A stretch of DNA of 64,000 bases, taken from an uncultured Acetatifactor sp. (GTDB lineage: Bacteria > Bacillota > Clostridia > Lachnospirales > Lachnospiraceae). Shown here piece by piece: positions 56,449-64,000 of the stretch (its first letter is position 1; each line of letters opens with the position of its first letter). A program made the position numbers and the translations under genes. The notes beneath the pieces were generated by a model, which was not told the DNA's origin, searched no databases, and worked only from the letters and a program-made list of their open reading frames with translations. The stretch spans positions 25,821 through 89,820 of the forward strand of contig CANQJL010000009.1 of NCBI GenBank assembly GCA_947624245.1, read 5' to 3'.

Positions 56449-58581
56449 TCATATCCCGTGATGTGTCTCGGGGATAAAGGTCCGTGTGGCCGAAACGCTC
56501 TCGGGTGCAGCGCTGTGTGCCTCGGCCATGGCCTCCTGACAGAACTCCTCCTGGGCGTTGAACAGCATCTTGCCCCGGCGGTCCACCTTCTCATAGGTAC
56601 CGTCCGCCTGCAGGACGGACGCCTTCACATTGTCGCGAAGCTGGCTCTCCAGAATGTGAAGCAGCTTCTCCTTCAGCGCCGGCGTATCCACAGGGAACAG
56701 TATCTCCACCCTGCGCTCCAGATTTCTCGGCATCCAGTCTGCGCTGCCGCAGTATATCTCATAGCGTTCGTTGTTCTCAAAATAGAATATCCTGCTGTGC
56801 TCCAAAAAATTCCCCACGATGGAGCGCACGGTGATATTCTCGCTGACGCCCTTCACGCCTGCCCTCAGAGAGCATATCCCCCTGACGATCAGATCGATCT
56901 TAACGCCCGCGGCGCTTGCCTGGTAGAGCGCCGCAATAATATCCCTGTCGCAGAGCGCGTTCACCTTGGCAATGATGCGGGCGGGCCGTCCCTCCAGCGC
57001 ATATTTCTTCTCCCTTTCGATCAGATACAGGAATTTGTCCTTCAGCCACAGCGGAGCCAGCACCAGCTTATTCCACACAAGGGGCTCGGAGTAGCCGGAG
57101 AGCATGTTGAATACGGCCGTGGCGTCCTCGCCAATCGCCTCGGAACATGTCAGCAGGCCGATGTCCGTATACAGCTTTGCGGTAGCATCGTTGTAGTTGC
57201 CCGTCCCCAGATGCACATAACGGCGGATACCGTCTTCCTCCCTGCGCACTACCAGCGTAATCTTGCTGTGGGTCTTTAGGCCCACCAGACCGTAGATCAC
57301 GTGACAGCCGGCTTTCTCCAGCATCTTCGCCCAGACGATATTGTGCTCCTCGTCGAAGCGCGCCTTCAGCTCCACCAAGACCGTCACCTGTTTTCCGTTC
57401 TCCGCCGCCTGCGCCAGAGCCGCTATGATGGGGGAATTGCCGCTGACACGGTAGAGCGTCTGCTTGATGGCCAGCACCTGGGGATCTCCTGCCGCCTGCC
57501 GGATAAAGTCCACCACAGGCTCGAACGTCTGGTAGGGATGATGCAGAAGGACGTCGCCTTTCCTGATCTCGTCAAAGAGATTGCAGCCCGCCGGCAGCTC
57601 CGGCACAGGCTGAGGCGTATATTCCCGGTTCTTCAGATGCCCGAAGCCCTCCAGTCCGTACATTTTCATCAGCACCGTCAGATCAAGAGGACCGTCGATC
57701 CTGTAGATATTGGATTCCTCGATCCGCAGCTCTTCCCGCAGTATCTTGAGGAGCCGCTTATCCATTCCGGCCTCCACCTCAAGGCGGATTGCCTCGCCGC
57801 GCTGGCGCTTTTTGAGCTGCTTCTCGATCTCCTTCAAAAGGTCCGCGGCCTCGTCCTCCTCAATGGTCAGATCGGCGTTGCGCATGATGCGATAAGGGTG
57901 AGCGCTGACAATATCGTAGTTCAAAAAGAGCTTATGCATGTTGCGCTCAATAATCTCCTCCAAAAGAATGATCTTCTTCCCCTTGCCCTCCGAGGGCAGC
58001 TGCACGATGCGGCTCAGCACGCCGGGCACCTGCACCGTGGCAAATTCCATCTCTTTCTTACCGTGCTTTTTCTGCACAAGCGCCGCAATGTTCAAGGTCT
58101 TGTTGCGGATCAGGGGAAAAGGTCTTGAGGAATCCACCGCCATAGGCGTCAGCACCGGATAGACGTTCTCCTCAAAATAGCTGTCCGCAAAGGCGGCTTC
58201 GCTCTCCGTCAATTCCTCGTGCCGGCCGATCAGCTGCAGGCCTTCCCGCCTAAGCTGCGGCACGATGGAGCGGTTGTAGGTAGAATACTGCAGATCCACG
58301 AACTGATGGATTGCCTTATCCAGCTTCCCGAGCTGCTCCGCCGGCGTCAGTCCCGCGATATCCGGCTTGTCGTACTTTGCGTTTACCATGTCGTGCAGGG
58401 ACGCCACGCGGATCATAAAAAATTCGTCCAGATTGGAGGAGGTGATACTTAAGAATTTCAGCCTTTCAAACAGCGGGATATTCTTGTCCCTCGCTTCATT
58501 CAGCACTCTTTGATTAAAAAGGATCCAGCTCAGCTCCCTGTTGGTATAATTTTCAGGATTCTTGTATTCCGTCTCTGCCAT
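56449..58581 (-). CDS. ppk1: Polyphosphate kinase 1
   Basis: A 710-residue enzyme that polymerises the ATP gamma-phosphate into polyphosphate. N domain: NRELSWILFNQRVL; head domain: AVDSSRPFPLIRNKTLN; catalytic domains: LHHPYQTFEPVVDFI, KQTLYRVSGNSPI, ELKARFDEEHNI, and the phospho-His in VIYGLVGLKTHSKITLV, with RYVHLGTGNYN and the second motif CGSADWMPRNLERRVE. The C-terminus has an extension of about 25 residues. It lies directly after the exopolyphosphatase gene (17-nt gap). Confidence 0.95.
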   Translation of the reverse strand: MAETEYKNPENYTNRELSWILFNQRVLNEARDKNIPLFERLKFLSITSSNLDEFFMIRVASLHDMVNAKYDKPDIAGLTPAEQLGKLDKAIHQFVDLQYSTYNRSIVPQLRREGLQLIGRHEELTESEAAFADSYFEENVYPVLTPMAVDSSRPFPLIRNKTLNIAALVQKKHGKKEMEFATVQVPGVLSRIVQLPSEGKGKKIILLEEIIERNMHKLFLNYDIVSAHPYRIMRNADLTIEEDEAADLLKEIEKQLKKRQRGEAIRLEVEAGMDKRLLKILREELRIEESNIYRIDGPLDLTVLMKMYGLEGFGHLKNREYTPQPVPELPAGCNLFDEIRKGDVLLHHPYQTFEPVVDFIRQAAGDPQVLAIKQTLYRVSGNSPIIAALAQAAENGKQVTVLVELKARFDEEHNIVWAKMLEKAGCHVIYGLVGLKTHSKITLVVRREEDGIRRYVHLGTGNYNDATAKLYTDIGLLTCSEAIGEDATAVFNMLSGYSEPLVWNKLVLAPLWLKDKFLYLIEREKKYALEGRPARIIAKVNALCDRDIIAALYQASAAGVKIDLIVRGICSLRAGVKGVSENITVRSIVGNFLEHSRIFYFENNERYEIYCGSADWMPRNLERRVEILFPVDTPALKEKLLHILESQLRDNVKASVLQADGTYEKVDRRGKMLFNAQEEFCQEAMAEAHSAAPESVSATRTFIPETHHGI

Positions 58582-58598
58582 ATTTCATCGCCCCCGCG

Positions 58599-60140
58599 TC
58601 AAAAAATTTTCCGCTGCTTAAGTACTGGTTCCACGCTGAAGACCTCCTGGAAAAATTCTCCCCTCATCTCAAAAAATCCTTTTTCCAGCGTGATGTCCTC
58701 CTGACTGTCAATGGTCAGGATCAGCTTGTTGTCCTTCAGCGCCGCCTTCAGTCCCGTCATTTTCTGCTTGTGGCTTCTGTCCAGTCCGCTGGCCAGCCGC
58801 AGAATGGCCGTCAGCTTTGCGACGATCAGATAGGATTCTCTGTCCAGACGGCTCATATCCGTCTGCTGCCTGTAATAGACGAACCTGCTGTGGTTGAAGC
58901 GGACCACGTTCGCCACGATCTCCCGCTCGATGTGGGACAGACCGATGATCTCCGTGGACATGATGATCTGGAAGGAGGTCTCTCCTATGTTCATCATACT
59001 GATATATTTCCCGCAGTCGTGAAGGATCGCGGCCAGCCTCAGGTAAAGGCGTTCCCGCTTGCCGAGGCCGTGCACCTTTTTCATGCTGTCAAAGATCGTC
59101 GTGGTGATCTTCTCCAGCGTCTCGGAGCGCTTCTTGCTGCCCATATAACGCTTGCTGATATTTGCGGCACAGGCCACGATGTCTTTCTCGAAATCATGCT
59201 CTCCCGAAAGCAGCTTCTCCTTCTCCGCGTACTCGTAAGCGATGCCGTCGCAGAGAGTGGTCCCGGGCGCCCAGATATTCTTTGCGCCCATCAGGTGCGC
59301 TATCCGCTCCACCAGCACGGTGCTGATGAACATAAGCGGCACCTTTTCTTCGGAAATCCCCAGCTCCAGCGCCGTCTGTGTGGTGCTGCCGGACCGTATC
59401 CGCCTGCCAAACGCCGCATAGTCGGAAGGAGTGAGCATGGCGCTCTCGCCGTGCTCTCTGACCACGCAGGGCGAGATATAGTCGTCCATCACGATCAGAT
59501 TGCGGATCTCCCGATCCTTCAGATACAGCTTTTTATAGACATCAAGCTGCGCCATGGCCATTTCGTCTATCAGGTATTCCGCCTGGGAGCTGCGCACCGA
59601 GAACCGATTCAGATATTCCTGCAGACGCAGGACGCCCAGCCGGAGGTTCTGCGTGGACACCAGCGTGTCGTTGTCGAACAGCGATATCTGTATGCTGCCG
59701 CCCCCGATATCCAGAATAGCCGTCTTTTCCTCAATGATCCTGCTGAAATTTTCCCCTCTGGACGCCAGCGATTTATAGTCCAGAAAACGCTGCTCCGAGT
59801 TGCTCAGGACCTCAATCTTAAGACCGGTCCGCTGGGCAATCTGATCCAGTATGATGGTGGTGTTTTCCGTCTCGCGGATCGCGCTGGTGCCGTAAGCCTT
59901 GTAGGCGCTGACCTTATACGCCCGCATCTTTTCCGCAAATTCATTCAGGATACGGCAGAGCTCGTCTATCTTCTCGTTGCTTATTTTTCCGTCAAAATAG
60001 GTGTCGGTGCCCAGGTCAAGACGCCTGCCTGCGCAGTCGATCTCCTTCATCTTTTTCTTGTCGGCAAACTCGTAGATCTTCATGGTAAGCTCAAAGCTTC
60101 CCACATCGATTGCCGCAAAGGTCTTCACGCTCATTGGCAT
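58599..60140 (-). CDS. ppx: Ppx/GppA-type exopolyphosphatase with HD domain
   Basis: A 513-residue protein. The N-terminal actin-like Ppx-GppA domain (about 1-310) has FAAIDVGSFELTMKIYE, YGTSAIRETEN, TAILDIGGGSIQISLFD and LGVLRLQEYL. The C-terminal HD domain (about 320-500) has LAAILHDCGKYIS with HD and downstream helices. It degrades polyphosphate or pppGpp; pairing with ppk1 favours the first. The start could be the ATG at 60134, which is better spaced from AGGAGG. Confidence 0.9.
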   Translation of the reverse strand: MPMSVKTFAAIDVGSFELTMKIYEFADKKKMKEIDCAGRRLDLGTDTYFDGKISNEKIDELCRILNEFAEKMRAYKVSAYKAYGTSAIRETENTTIILDQIAQRTGLKIEVLSNSEQRFLDYKSLASRGENFSRIIEEKTAILDIGGGSIQISLFDNDTLVSTQNLRLGVLRLQEYLNRFSVRSSQAEYLIDEMAMAQLDVYKKLYLKDREIRNLIVMDDYISPCVVREHGESAMLTPSDYAAFGRRIRSGSTTQTALELGISEEKVPLMFISTVLVERIAHLMGAKNIWAPGTTLCDGIAYEYAEKEKLLSGEHDFEKDIVACAANISKRYMGSKKRSETLEKITTTIFDSMKKVHGLGKRERLYLRLAAILHDCGKYISMMNIGETSFQIIMSTEIIGLSHIEREIVANVVRFNHSRFVYYRQQTDMSRLDRESYLIVAKLTAILRLASGLDRSHKQKMTGLKAALKDNKLILTIDSQEDITLEKGFFEMRGEFFQEVFSVEPVLKQRKIF

Positions 60141-60150
60141 ACCCCTCCTC

Positions 60151-61494
60151 TTACTCGATACGCTTTTGCCCCAGCATATGATCTATGAACTGCTGGGCGC
60201 TCCTGCCGGACAGACCGCCGTGGGCAAGCTCCCATTTGTTCGCCTCCGAAAGAAGCTCCTCCTCCGGCATATCCAGGCCGCTTCTCTCCGCCAGCCCCTT
60301 GACAATGGCCTGAAACTGTTTTTTGTCCGGCGCCCCGAAATAAATCGTCACGCCGAATCTGTGTACCAGGGAAAGCTTCTCCTGCACCGTGTCTCCCGTG
60401 TGCATATCCTGCCTGATCTCCTCCCTGTCGCCGTAGTTCTCCCGAATCAGGTGACGGCGGTTGGAGGTGGCATAGATCAATACGTTCTCCGGCTTTTTCT
60501 CCAGCCCTCCCTCGATGACTGCCTTCAGATATTTATACTCGATCTCAAACTCCTCGAAGCTGAGGTCGTCCATATATATGATAAATCTGTAGTTGCGGTT
60601 CTTGATCTGACTGATGACCTCATTCAGATCCCGAAACTGGTGCTTGTACACCTCTATGATACGAAGCCCCCGCTCGTAATATTCGTTGGCGATCGCCTTG
60701 ATGCAGGAGGATTTCCCCGTGCCCGCATCGCCGAACAGCAGACAGTTGTTCGCCTTTCTTCCCTCCACGAACGCCTCCGTGTTCTCCGTCAGCTTCCGCT
60801 TGGGAATCTCATAGCCGATCAGATTGTCCAGGCTCACATGCGCGATGTTCAGAATGGGGACGATCTTCACGCCGCTCTCGTCCCGCTCCACGCGGAAGGA
60901 TTTGTGCAGACCGAGCCTGCCTACGCCGTACTCCTTGTAGAACTGGGTCAGAGTGGCCTTCATCTCCTCCGGTGTGTGATCTTTGCTGAACTTCTCCGCC
61001 AGCTCGCAGATCCGCGCGCATATCCTGCGGTTGTACACCTTGCTCTCCCGACTGCTGCTATGGTAATTTTCCACCATGGAAAACTCGGGCACTCCAAGCG
61101 CTTCGCACATGGGGCCGAAATCATAATCGTAAAATTCCTTAAAGATAACGATGTCGTGCAGGACCGCCTCATTGATGGTGCCGTCGATCTCTCCCCTGAT
61201 CTCACAGCCGCAGCTGTAGCTGTTCTCATTGTTCACCAAAAGGTCGGCCAGATAGCAGTGCCAGAGGTTGCCCCGAAAGCCGTACATTCCCGCCAGATCG
61301 ATCAGTCTGTGGATACAGCCGTAAAATACGGACGCCATGGCGTCTTTATCCGTTTCCTCTCGGGGCGTCTCCCCGCTCTGTGCGGCAGCTCCCCGCGCGC
61401 CCGCCGCCTCATAGTGATCCATCAGCCATGCCATATCGTGCAGCAGCCCGCCGTCCTGTAAATTCCTGTATACGATCAGTTCCCGTTCTCTCAT
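60151..61494 (-). CDS. DUF815-type AAA+ ATPase
   Basis: A 447-residue protein with a helical N-terminal half (about 1-200) and an ATPase domain: GYEIPKRKLTENTEAFVEG, Walker A LLFGDAGTGKSSCIKA (about 255), Walker B FIIYMDDLSFEEFEIEYKYL, sensor-like LIYATSNRRHLIREN, and RFGVTIYFGAPDK. The region after it forms a small lid. These ATPases often sit near metabolic genes and their targets are unknown. It lies ten nt before ppx and 18 nt after pheA, so it is in the same operon. Confidence 0.85.
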   Translation of the reverse strand: MRERELIVYRNLQDGGLLHDMAWLMDHYEAAGARGAAAQSGETPREETDKDAMASVFYGCIHRLIDLAGMYGFRGNLWHCYLADLLVNNENSYSCGCEIRGEIDGTINEAVLHDIVIFKEFYDYDFGPMCEALGVPEFSMVENYHSSSRESKVYNRRICARICELAEKFSKDHTPEEMKATLTQFYKEYGVGRLGLHKSFRVERDESGVKIVPILNIAHVSLDNLIGYEIPKRKLTENTEAFVEGRKANNCLLFGDAGTGKSSCIKAIANEYYERGLRIIEVYKHQFRDLNEVISQIKNRNYRFIIYMDDLSFEEFEIEYKYLKAVIEGGLEKKPENVLIYATSNRRHLIRENYGDREEIRQDMHTGDTVQEKLSLVHRFGVTIYFGAPDKKQFQAIVKGLAERSGLDMPEEELLSEANKWELAHGGLSGRSAQQFIDHMLGQKRIE

Positions 61495-61512
61495 GGTCCT
61501 TATGTGCCTCCG

Positions 61513-62637
61513 TCAATAGTTTCCCAGGATCTTCATGTTCCGCGCCTCGTCGCGAAGTCCCCTGAGCGCGTTCTTTACCGCGCTGTCCGACAGATTTCCC
61601 TCGAAGTCGATAAAGAAACGGTACTCCCAGTTCCTGTCTTCGATGGGACGGCTCTCGATCTTCGTCAGATTCAGATTGTTATAGATAAAATGTGACAGCA
61701 TATGGTACAGGGAGCCGCTCTCATGAGGCACTTCAAAGCATATGCTCACCTTCCTCGCGTCCTTCCTAAATATCTTCTGGTTGGTCACGATAATGAAACG
61801 GGTGGAATTCGTTCCGGACTGGTTCACGCCCTTTTGCAGCACCTTAAGCCCGTAGATCTTGGCGGCGTGCTCGCCGGCGATGGCCGCCTGTGTCCGATCT
61901 CCCTCCTCCGCCACCTTCTTTGCCGCGAAAGCATTGTTCTGCATACTGATCTGCCGCCAGTCGTGATTCTGCAGAAATCTTGCACTCTGCATCAGGGACT
62001 GAGGGTGCGAGTACACCGTCTTAATGTCGGATATGTCCGCCCCCGGCACCGCCAGCAGGCAATGCTCTATCTTTATGATCTGTTCCGCCACGATATAATT
62101 CTCATACTCCTGGAGCAGGTCGTAGATCTCACTGACGATGCCGGCCGTGGAGTTTTCGATGGGAAGCACGGCGAAGTCCGCGCTGCCTTCGTCGATGGCG
62201 CTCATGGCGTCCCGAAAGGTATCCACGTGAAAGCTGTTGATCCGGTCCCCGAAGTACTGCATCATGGCCGCCTGGGAGTATGCGCCCTCCGCGCCCTGAA
62301 ATACCACTCTGGCCGTCCCCGTATCCAGTTCGTCCACGCCGATAAAAGGAAGCTTTCCCAGGCTTCCGTGCTCCGCCAGAAGCTGATACTGCAGCTTTCT
62401 GCTCATGGACATGATCTGCTCGAACAATTCCTCTATCCCGTGACGGTTGAATTCGTTGTGGGTCAGAGCCTTCACCTTGTCCAGCTTCTCCGTCTCCCGC
62501 TGTTTGTCAAAGACCTTTTTGCCCGTGTCGATCTTGTATTCCGCCACCTGCCTGCTGATGTCCATGCGCTCCTCATACAAGTTTACGATCTTTTCGTCGA
62601 TGTCGTCTATCTGCTCACGCAGTTTCTGTAAGTCCAT
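61513..62637 (-). CDS. pheA: Bifunctional chorismate mutase/prephenate dehydratase
   Basis: A 374-residue P-protein for phenylalanine synthesis. Residues 1-90 are an AroQ chorismate mutase (LREQIDDIDEKIVNLYEERM). Residues about 108-285 are prephenate dehydratase (VVFQGAEGAYSQAAMMQYFG, PIENSTAGIVSEIYDLL and NSTRFIIVTNQ with the Thr-Arg-Phe motif). Residues about 295-374 are an ACT domain (FEVPHESGSLYHMLSHF, KIESRPIEDRNWEYRFFIDF), which senses phenylalanine. GAGGAG lies ten bases before the ATG. It heads the pheA-AAA-ppx-ppk1 run. Confidence 0.95.
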   Translation of the reverse strand: MDLQKLREQIDDIDEKIVNLYEERMDISRQVAEYKIDTGKKVFDKQRETEKLDKVKALTHNEFNRHGIEELFEQIMSMSRKLQYQLLAEHGSLGKLPFIGVDELDTGTARVVFQGAEGAYSQAAMMQYFGDRINSFHVDTFRDAMSAIDEGSADFAVLPIENSTAGIVSEIYDLLQEYENYIVAEQIIKIEHCLLAVPGADISDIKTVYSHPQSLMQSARFLQNHDWRQISMQNNAFAAKKVAEEGDRTQAAIAGEHAAKIYGLKVLQKGVNQSGTNSTRFIIVTNQKIFRKDARKVSICFEVPHESGSLYHMLSHFIYNNLNLTKIESRPIEDRNWEYRFFIDFEGNLSDSAVKNALRGLRDEARNMKILGNY

Positions 62638-62707
62638 AAAAGCTCCGCTCCTCTGTACTGTCCCATTGATGAGAATATTATTATTTTTATCTTATACCAA
62701 AATAAAG

Positions 62708-62736
62708 TTGATAGCAAGTAAAAAGGAAGCTATAAT
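62708..62736 (+). promoter_or_regulatory. SigA-type promoter of the DUF5050-like gene
   Basis: TTGATA (62708-62713), 17-nt spacer, TATAAT (62731-62736), about 28 nt before the ATG. Confidence 0.85.
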
Positions 62737-62764
62737 ATGAGCAGATAAAATAAGGAGCAGCATT

Positions 62765-63772
62765 ATGAGAAAACGAACCCGAACCGTTCTGATCACGGTC
62801 TCGATCGCCCTGACGCTCATCGCTCTGGCGATCGTTCTGTATTTTGCTCAGCGGATCCCCATGAATCCGCCGGGCACCGTGGGAAACACCGCGGGAAACA
62901 TCAATAACGGAGGCTTTTTCTGCGAGCACGAAGGCACCGTCTACTTTTCCGGCGTCTGGGACGGCGGCCTGTACGCCATGGATCCGGAGGAGGGAAATAT
63001 CCGCCTGCTGAGCGGCACGAAGGCGCAGAATCTTCTTGCCGGCGGGAATTACCTGTACTATTTCCAGACGGAAAGCTCGGACGGCACGAGGGCGGACTTC
63101 GGACAGATGCTGGGTTCCCGCTCCTTTACCCGCTGTAAGCTAAACGGCAAGGACGCCACCTCCCTGACCAGAGATGTAGTGGTCACAGGACAGCTTGTGG
63201 ACAATTATCTGTTTCTGCTGACCACCTCCAAGTCCGGCATTTCTTTCTACAAGATGAAGATCGACCAAAGCGAACGGACCCAGCTTGCGGACTATATCAT
63301 CAATCCCGCCTGTGCCGCCGACGGCACGATCTACTTTAACGGCACCGACACCGACCATTATCTCTATGCCTTGGACGCTGAGGACGACGTGGTCCGAGAA
63401 TTCTGGCGCGGCAACCTGTTGAATCCGGTGCTGGACGGGGATTACGTATACTATATGGACGTGGCGAACGACTACCGGCTCTGCCGTTACAGCATCTCTC
63501 AGGACGCGATACAGGTACTGACCCAGGATCGGGTGGACTGCTTCAATGTGGGGAGCGGTTTTATCTATTACCAGAAGAACAGTTCTTCCGACCCGCAGCT
63601 GAAATGTATGCGGACCGACGGCTCCGAGGTACGGTCCGTCGCCGAGGGCAATTACACCAACATCAACATGACCTCAAGATATGTGTATTTCCGGGCGTTC
63701 GGCGACGATTCCACCATGTACCACTCCCCTCTGGGCAGCGACAGCTATTCGACATTCGCACCGCCGGAATAA
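62765..63772 (+). CDS. DUF5050-like beta-propeller membrane protein
   Basis: A 335-residue protein with an N-terminal membrane anchor (VLITVSIALTLIALAIVLYF, about 8-27) and an extracytoplasmic part of repeated units built on DGxxYYxN or YLYYFQ-type strands (GTVYFSGVWDGGLYAMDPE, GGNYLYYFQTE, GTIYFNGTDTDHYLYALDAE, GDYVYYMDVANDYRLCRYS). This pattern matches the six-bladed-propeller DUF5050 family, for which no enzyme activity is established. GGAG lies eight bases before the ATG. The final residues are YSTFAPPE. Confidence 0.75.
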   Translation: MRKRTRTVLITVSIALTLIALAIVLYFAQRIPMNPPGTVGNTAGNINNGGFFCEHEGTVYFSGVWDGGLYAMDPEEGNIRLLSGTKAQNLLAGGNYLYYFQTESSDGTRADFGQMLGSRSFTRCKLNGKDATSLTRDVVVTGQLVDNYLFLLTTSKSGISFYKMKIDQSERTQLADYIINPACAADGTIYFNGTDTDHYLYALDAEDDVVREFWRGNLLNPVLDGDYVYYMDVANDYRLCRYSISQDAIQVLTQDRVDCFNVGSGFIYYQKNSSSDPQLKCMRTDGSEVRSVAEGNYTNINMTSRYVYFRAFGDDSTMYHSPLGSDSYSTFAPPE

Positions 63773-63786
63773 TTTTTCGTCCCTTA

Positions 63787-63815
63787 TTGTCCCAAAAAAC
63801 ATTTTGTGATAATAT
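63787..63815 (+). promoter_or_regulatory. SigA-type promoter near the right edge
   Basis: TTGTCC (63787-63792), 17-nt spacer, TAATAT (63810-63815). It lies just after the DUF5050-like stop and would drive a gene beyond the window. Confidence 0.7.
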
Positions 63816-64000
63816 ATGACAGGGACGATACCATACATATTTAGTAAGCAAAGGAAGACCGTCTTCGGGAGAGAGCAATGAAATTTTACGCCTTAGCCGA
63901 AAAGGAAGGAAATACGAACCGGACAAAAGCTGACGTTAGATAACGATACTTTTGAAAACACTGGAAAATCAAGGTTTTTCGAGCGACGGACAAGCCGGGT
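63816..64000 (+). other. Unassigned leader with a possible 21-codon ORF
   Basis: No long frame is open here. An ATG at 63878, preceded by GGGAGAGAG, encodes 21 residues (MKFYALAEKEGNTNRTKADV plus Arg) and stops at 63943. The remaining sequence has GAAG/CTTC and GAAAA/TTTTC pairings. It does not fit the riboswitch classes I know. A structured 5' leader or a leader peptide is possible. Confidence 0.3.

Noticed and set aside
63816..64000. Glycine or c-di-GMP riboswitch
   Set aside because: GGGAGAG and GCCGAAAAGG recall pieces of glycine aptamers, but the conserved core and order are missing.

Overview
The window is a chromosomal segment of a spore-forming Clostridia bacterium, most likely a Lachnospiraceae member. 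It is fairly GC-rich, genes are packed tightly, and most lie on the minus strand. The taxonomic pointers are a complete spoIIIAA-AH operon, spoIVB, a lysine riboswitch in front of dapA, HrcA/CIRCE heat-shock control, an amino acid ABC cassette and a PPi-type pyruvate phosphate dikinase. I saw no rRNA, tRNA, intact transposase, integrase or CRISPR array.

Region 1 (1-9.4 kb): 5' part of an M23 peptidase-like gene behind an unusual promoter/hairpin, a PTS-like IIC permease, an orphan eukaryote-type HisA, a low-complexity lipoprotein, dapA-dapB under a lysine riboswitch with attenuator, a two-OB SSB-like protein, and typA/bipA meeting spoIVB tail to tail. Region 2 (8.0-28.2 kb): a long minus-strand block that follows the gene order known from Bacillus subtilis: spoIIIAA-AH, then deoB, prfC and a transglutaminase lipoprotein, then Asp23, nusB, xseA, xseB, ispA, dxs, tlyA, nadK, argR, recN, spoIVB. 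It joins the mother-cell SpoIIIA channel, isoprenoid supply, DNA repair and the SpoIVB signalling protease.

Region 3 (28.2-40.3 kb): a second transglutaminase protein with tandem terminators, hsp20 under CIRCE, a sugar-nucleotide epimerase-like protein, a CheY/CheX pair, an amino acid ABC transporter whose binding protein is circularly permuted, PepD dipeptidase, rubredoxin, a YunG-like protein, cysK and two small unknowns.

Region 4 (40.3-45.4 kb) is the most interesting: one promoter-to-terminator operon of a circularly permuted ATP-grasp ligase, an alpha-E protein, a transglutaminase-like protease and two AstE/AspA-type M14 proteins. One M14 keeps all catalytic residues. Its neighbour has lost both zinc histidines and the catalytic glutamate. 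This looks like a system that makes and removes a peptide or amino-acyl modification. The product is unknown.

Region 5 (45.4-64 kb): a secreted ComEC-type metallo-beta-lactamase lipoprotein, a SEC-C methionine aminopeptidase, a small gene remnant, ppdK, GDPD, an ABC-F/PHP pair, a CPBP protease, maf, polyphosphate kinase and exopolyphosphatase with an AAA ATPase and pheA, a DUF5050-like protein, and a promoter with an unexplained leader that runs off the end.
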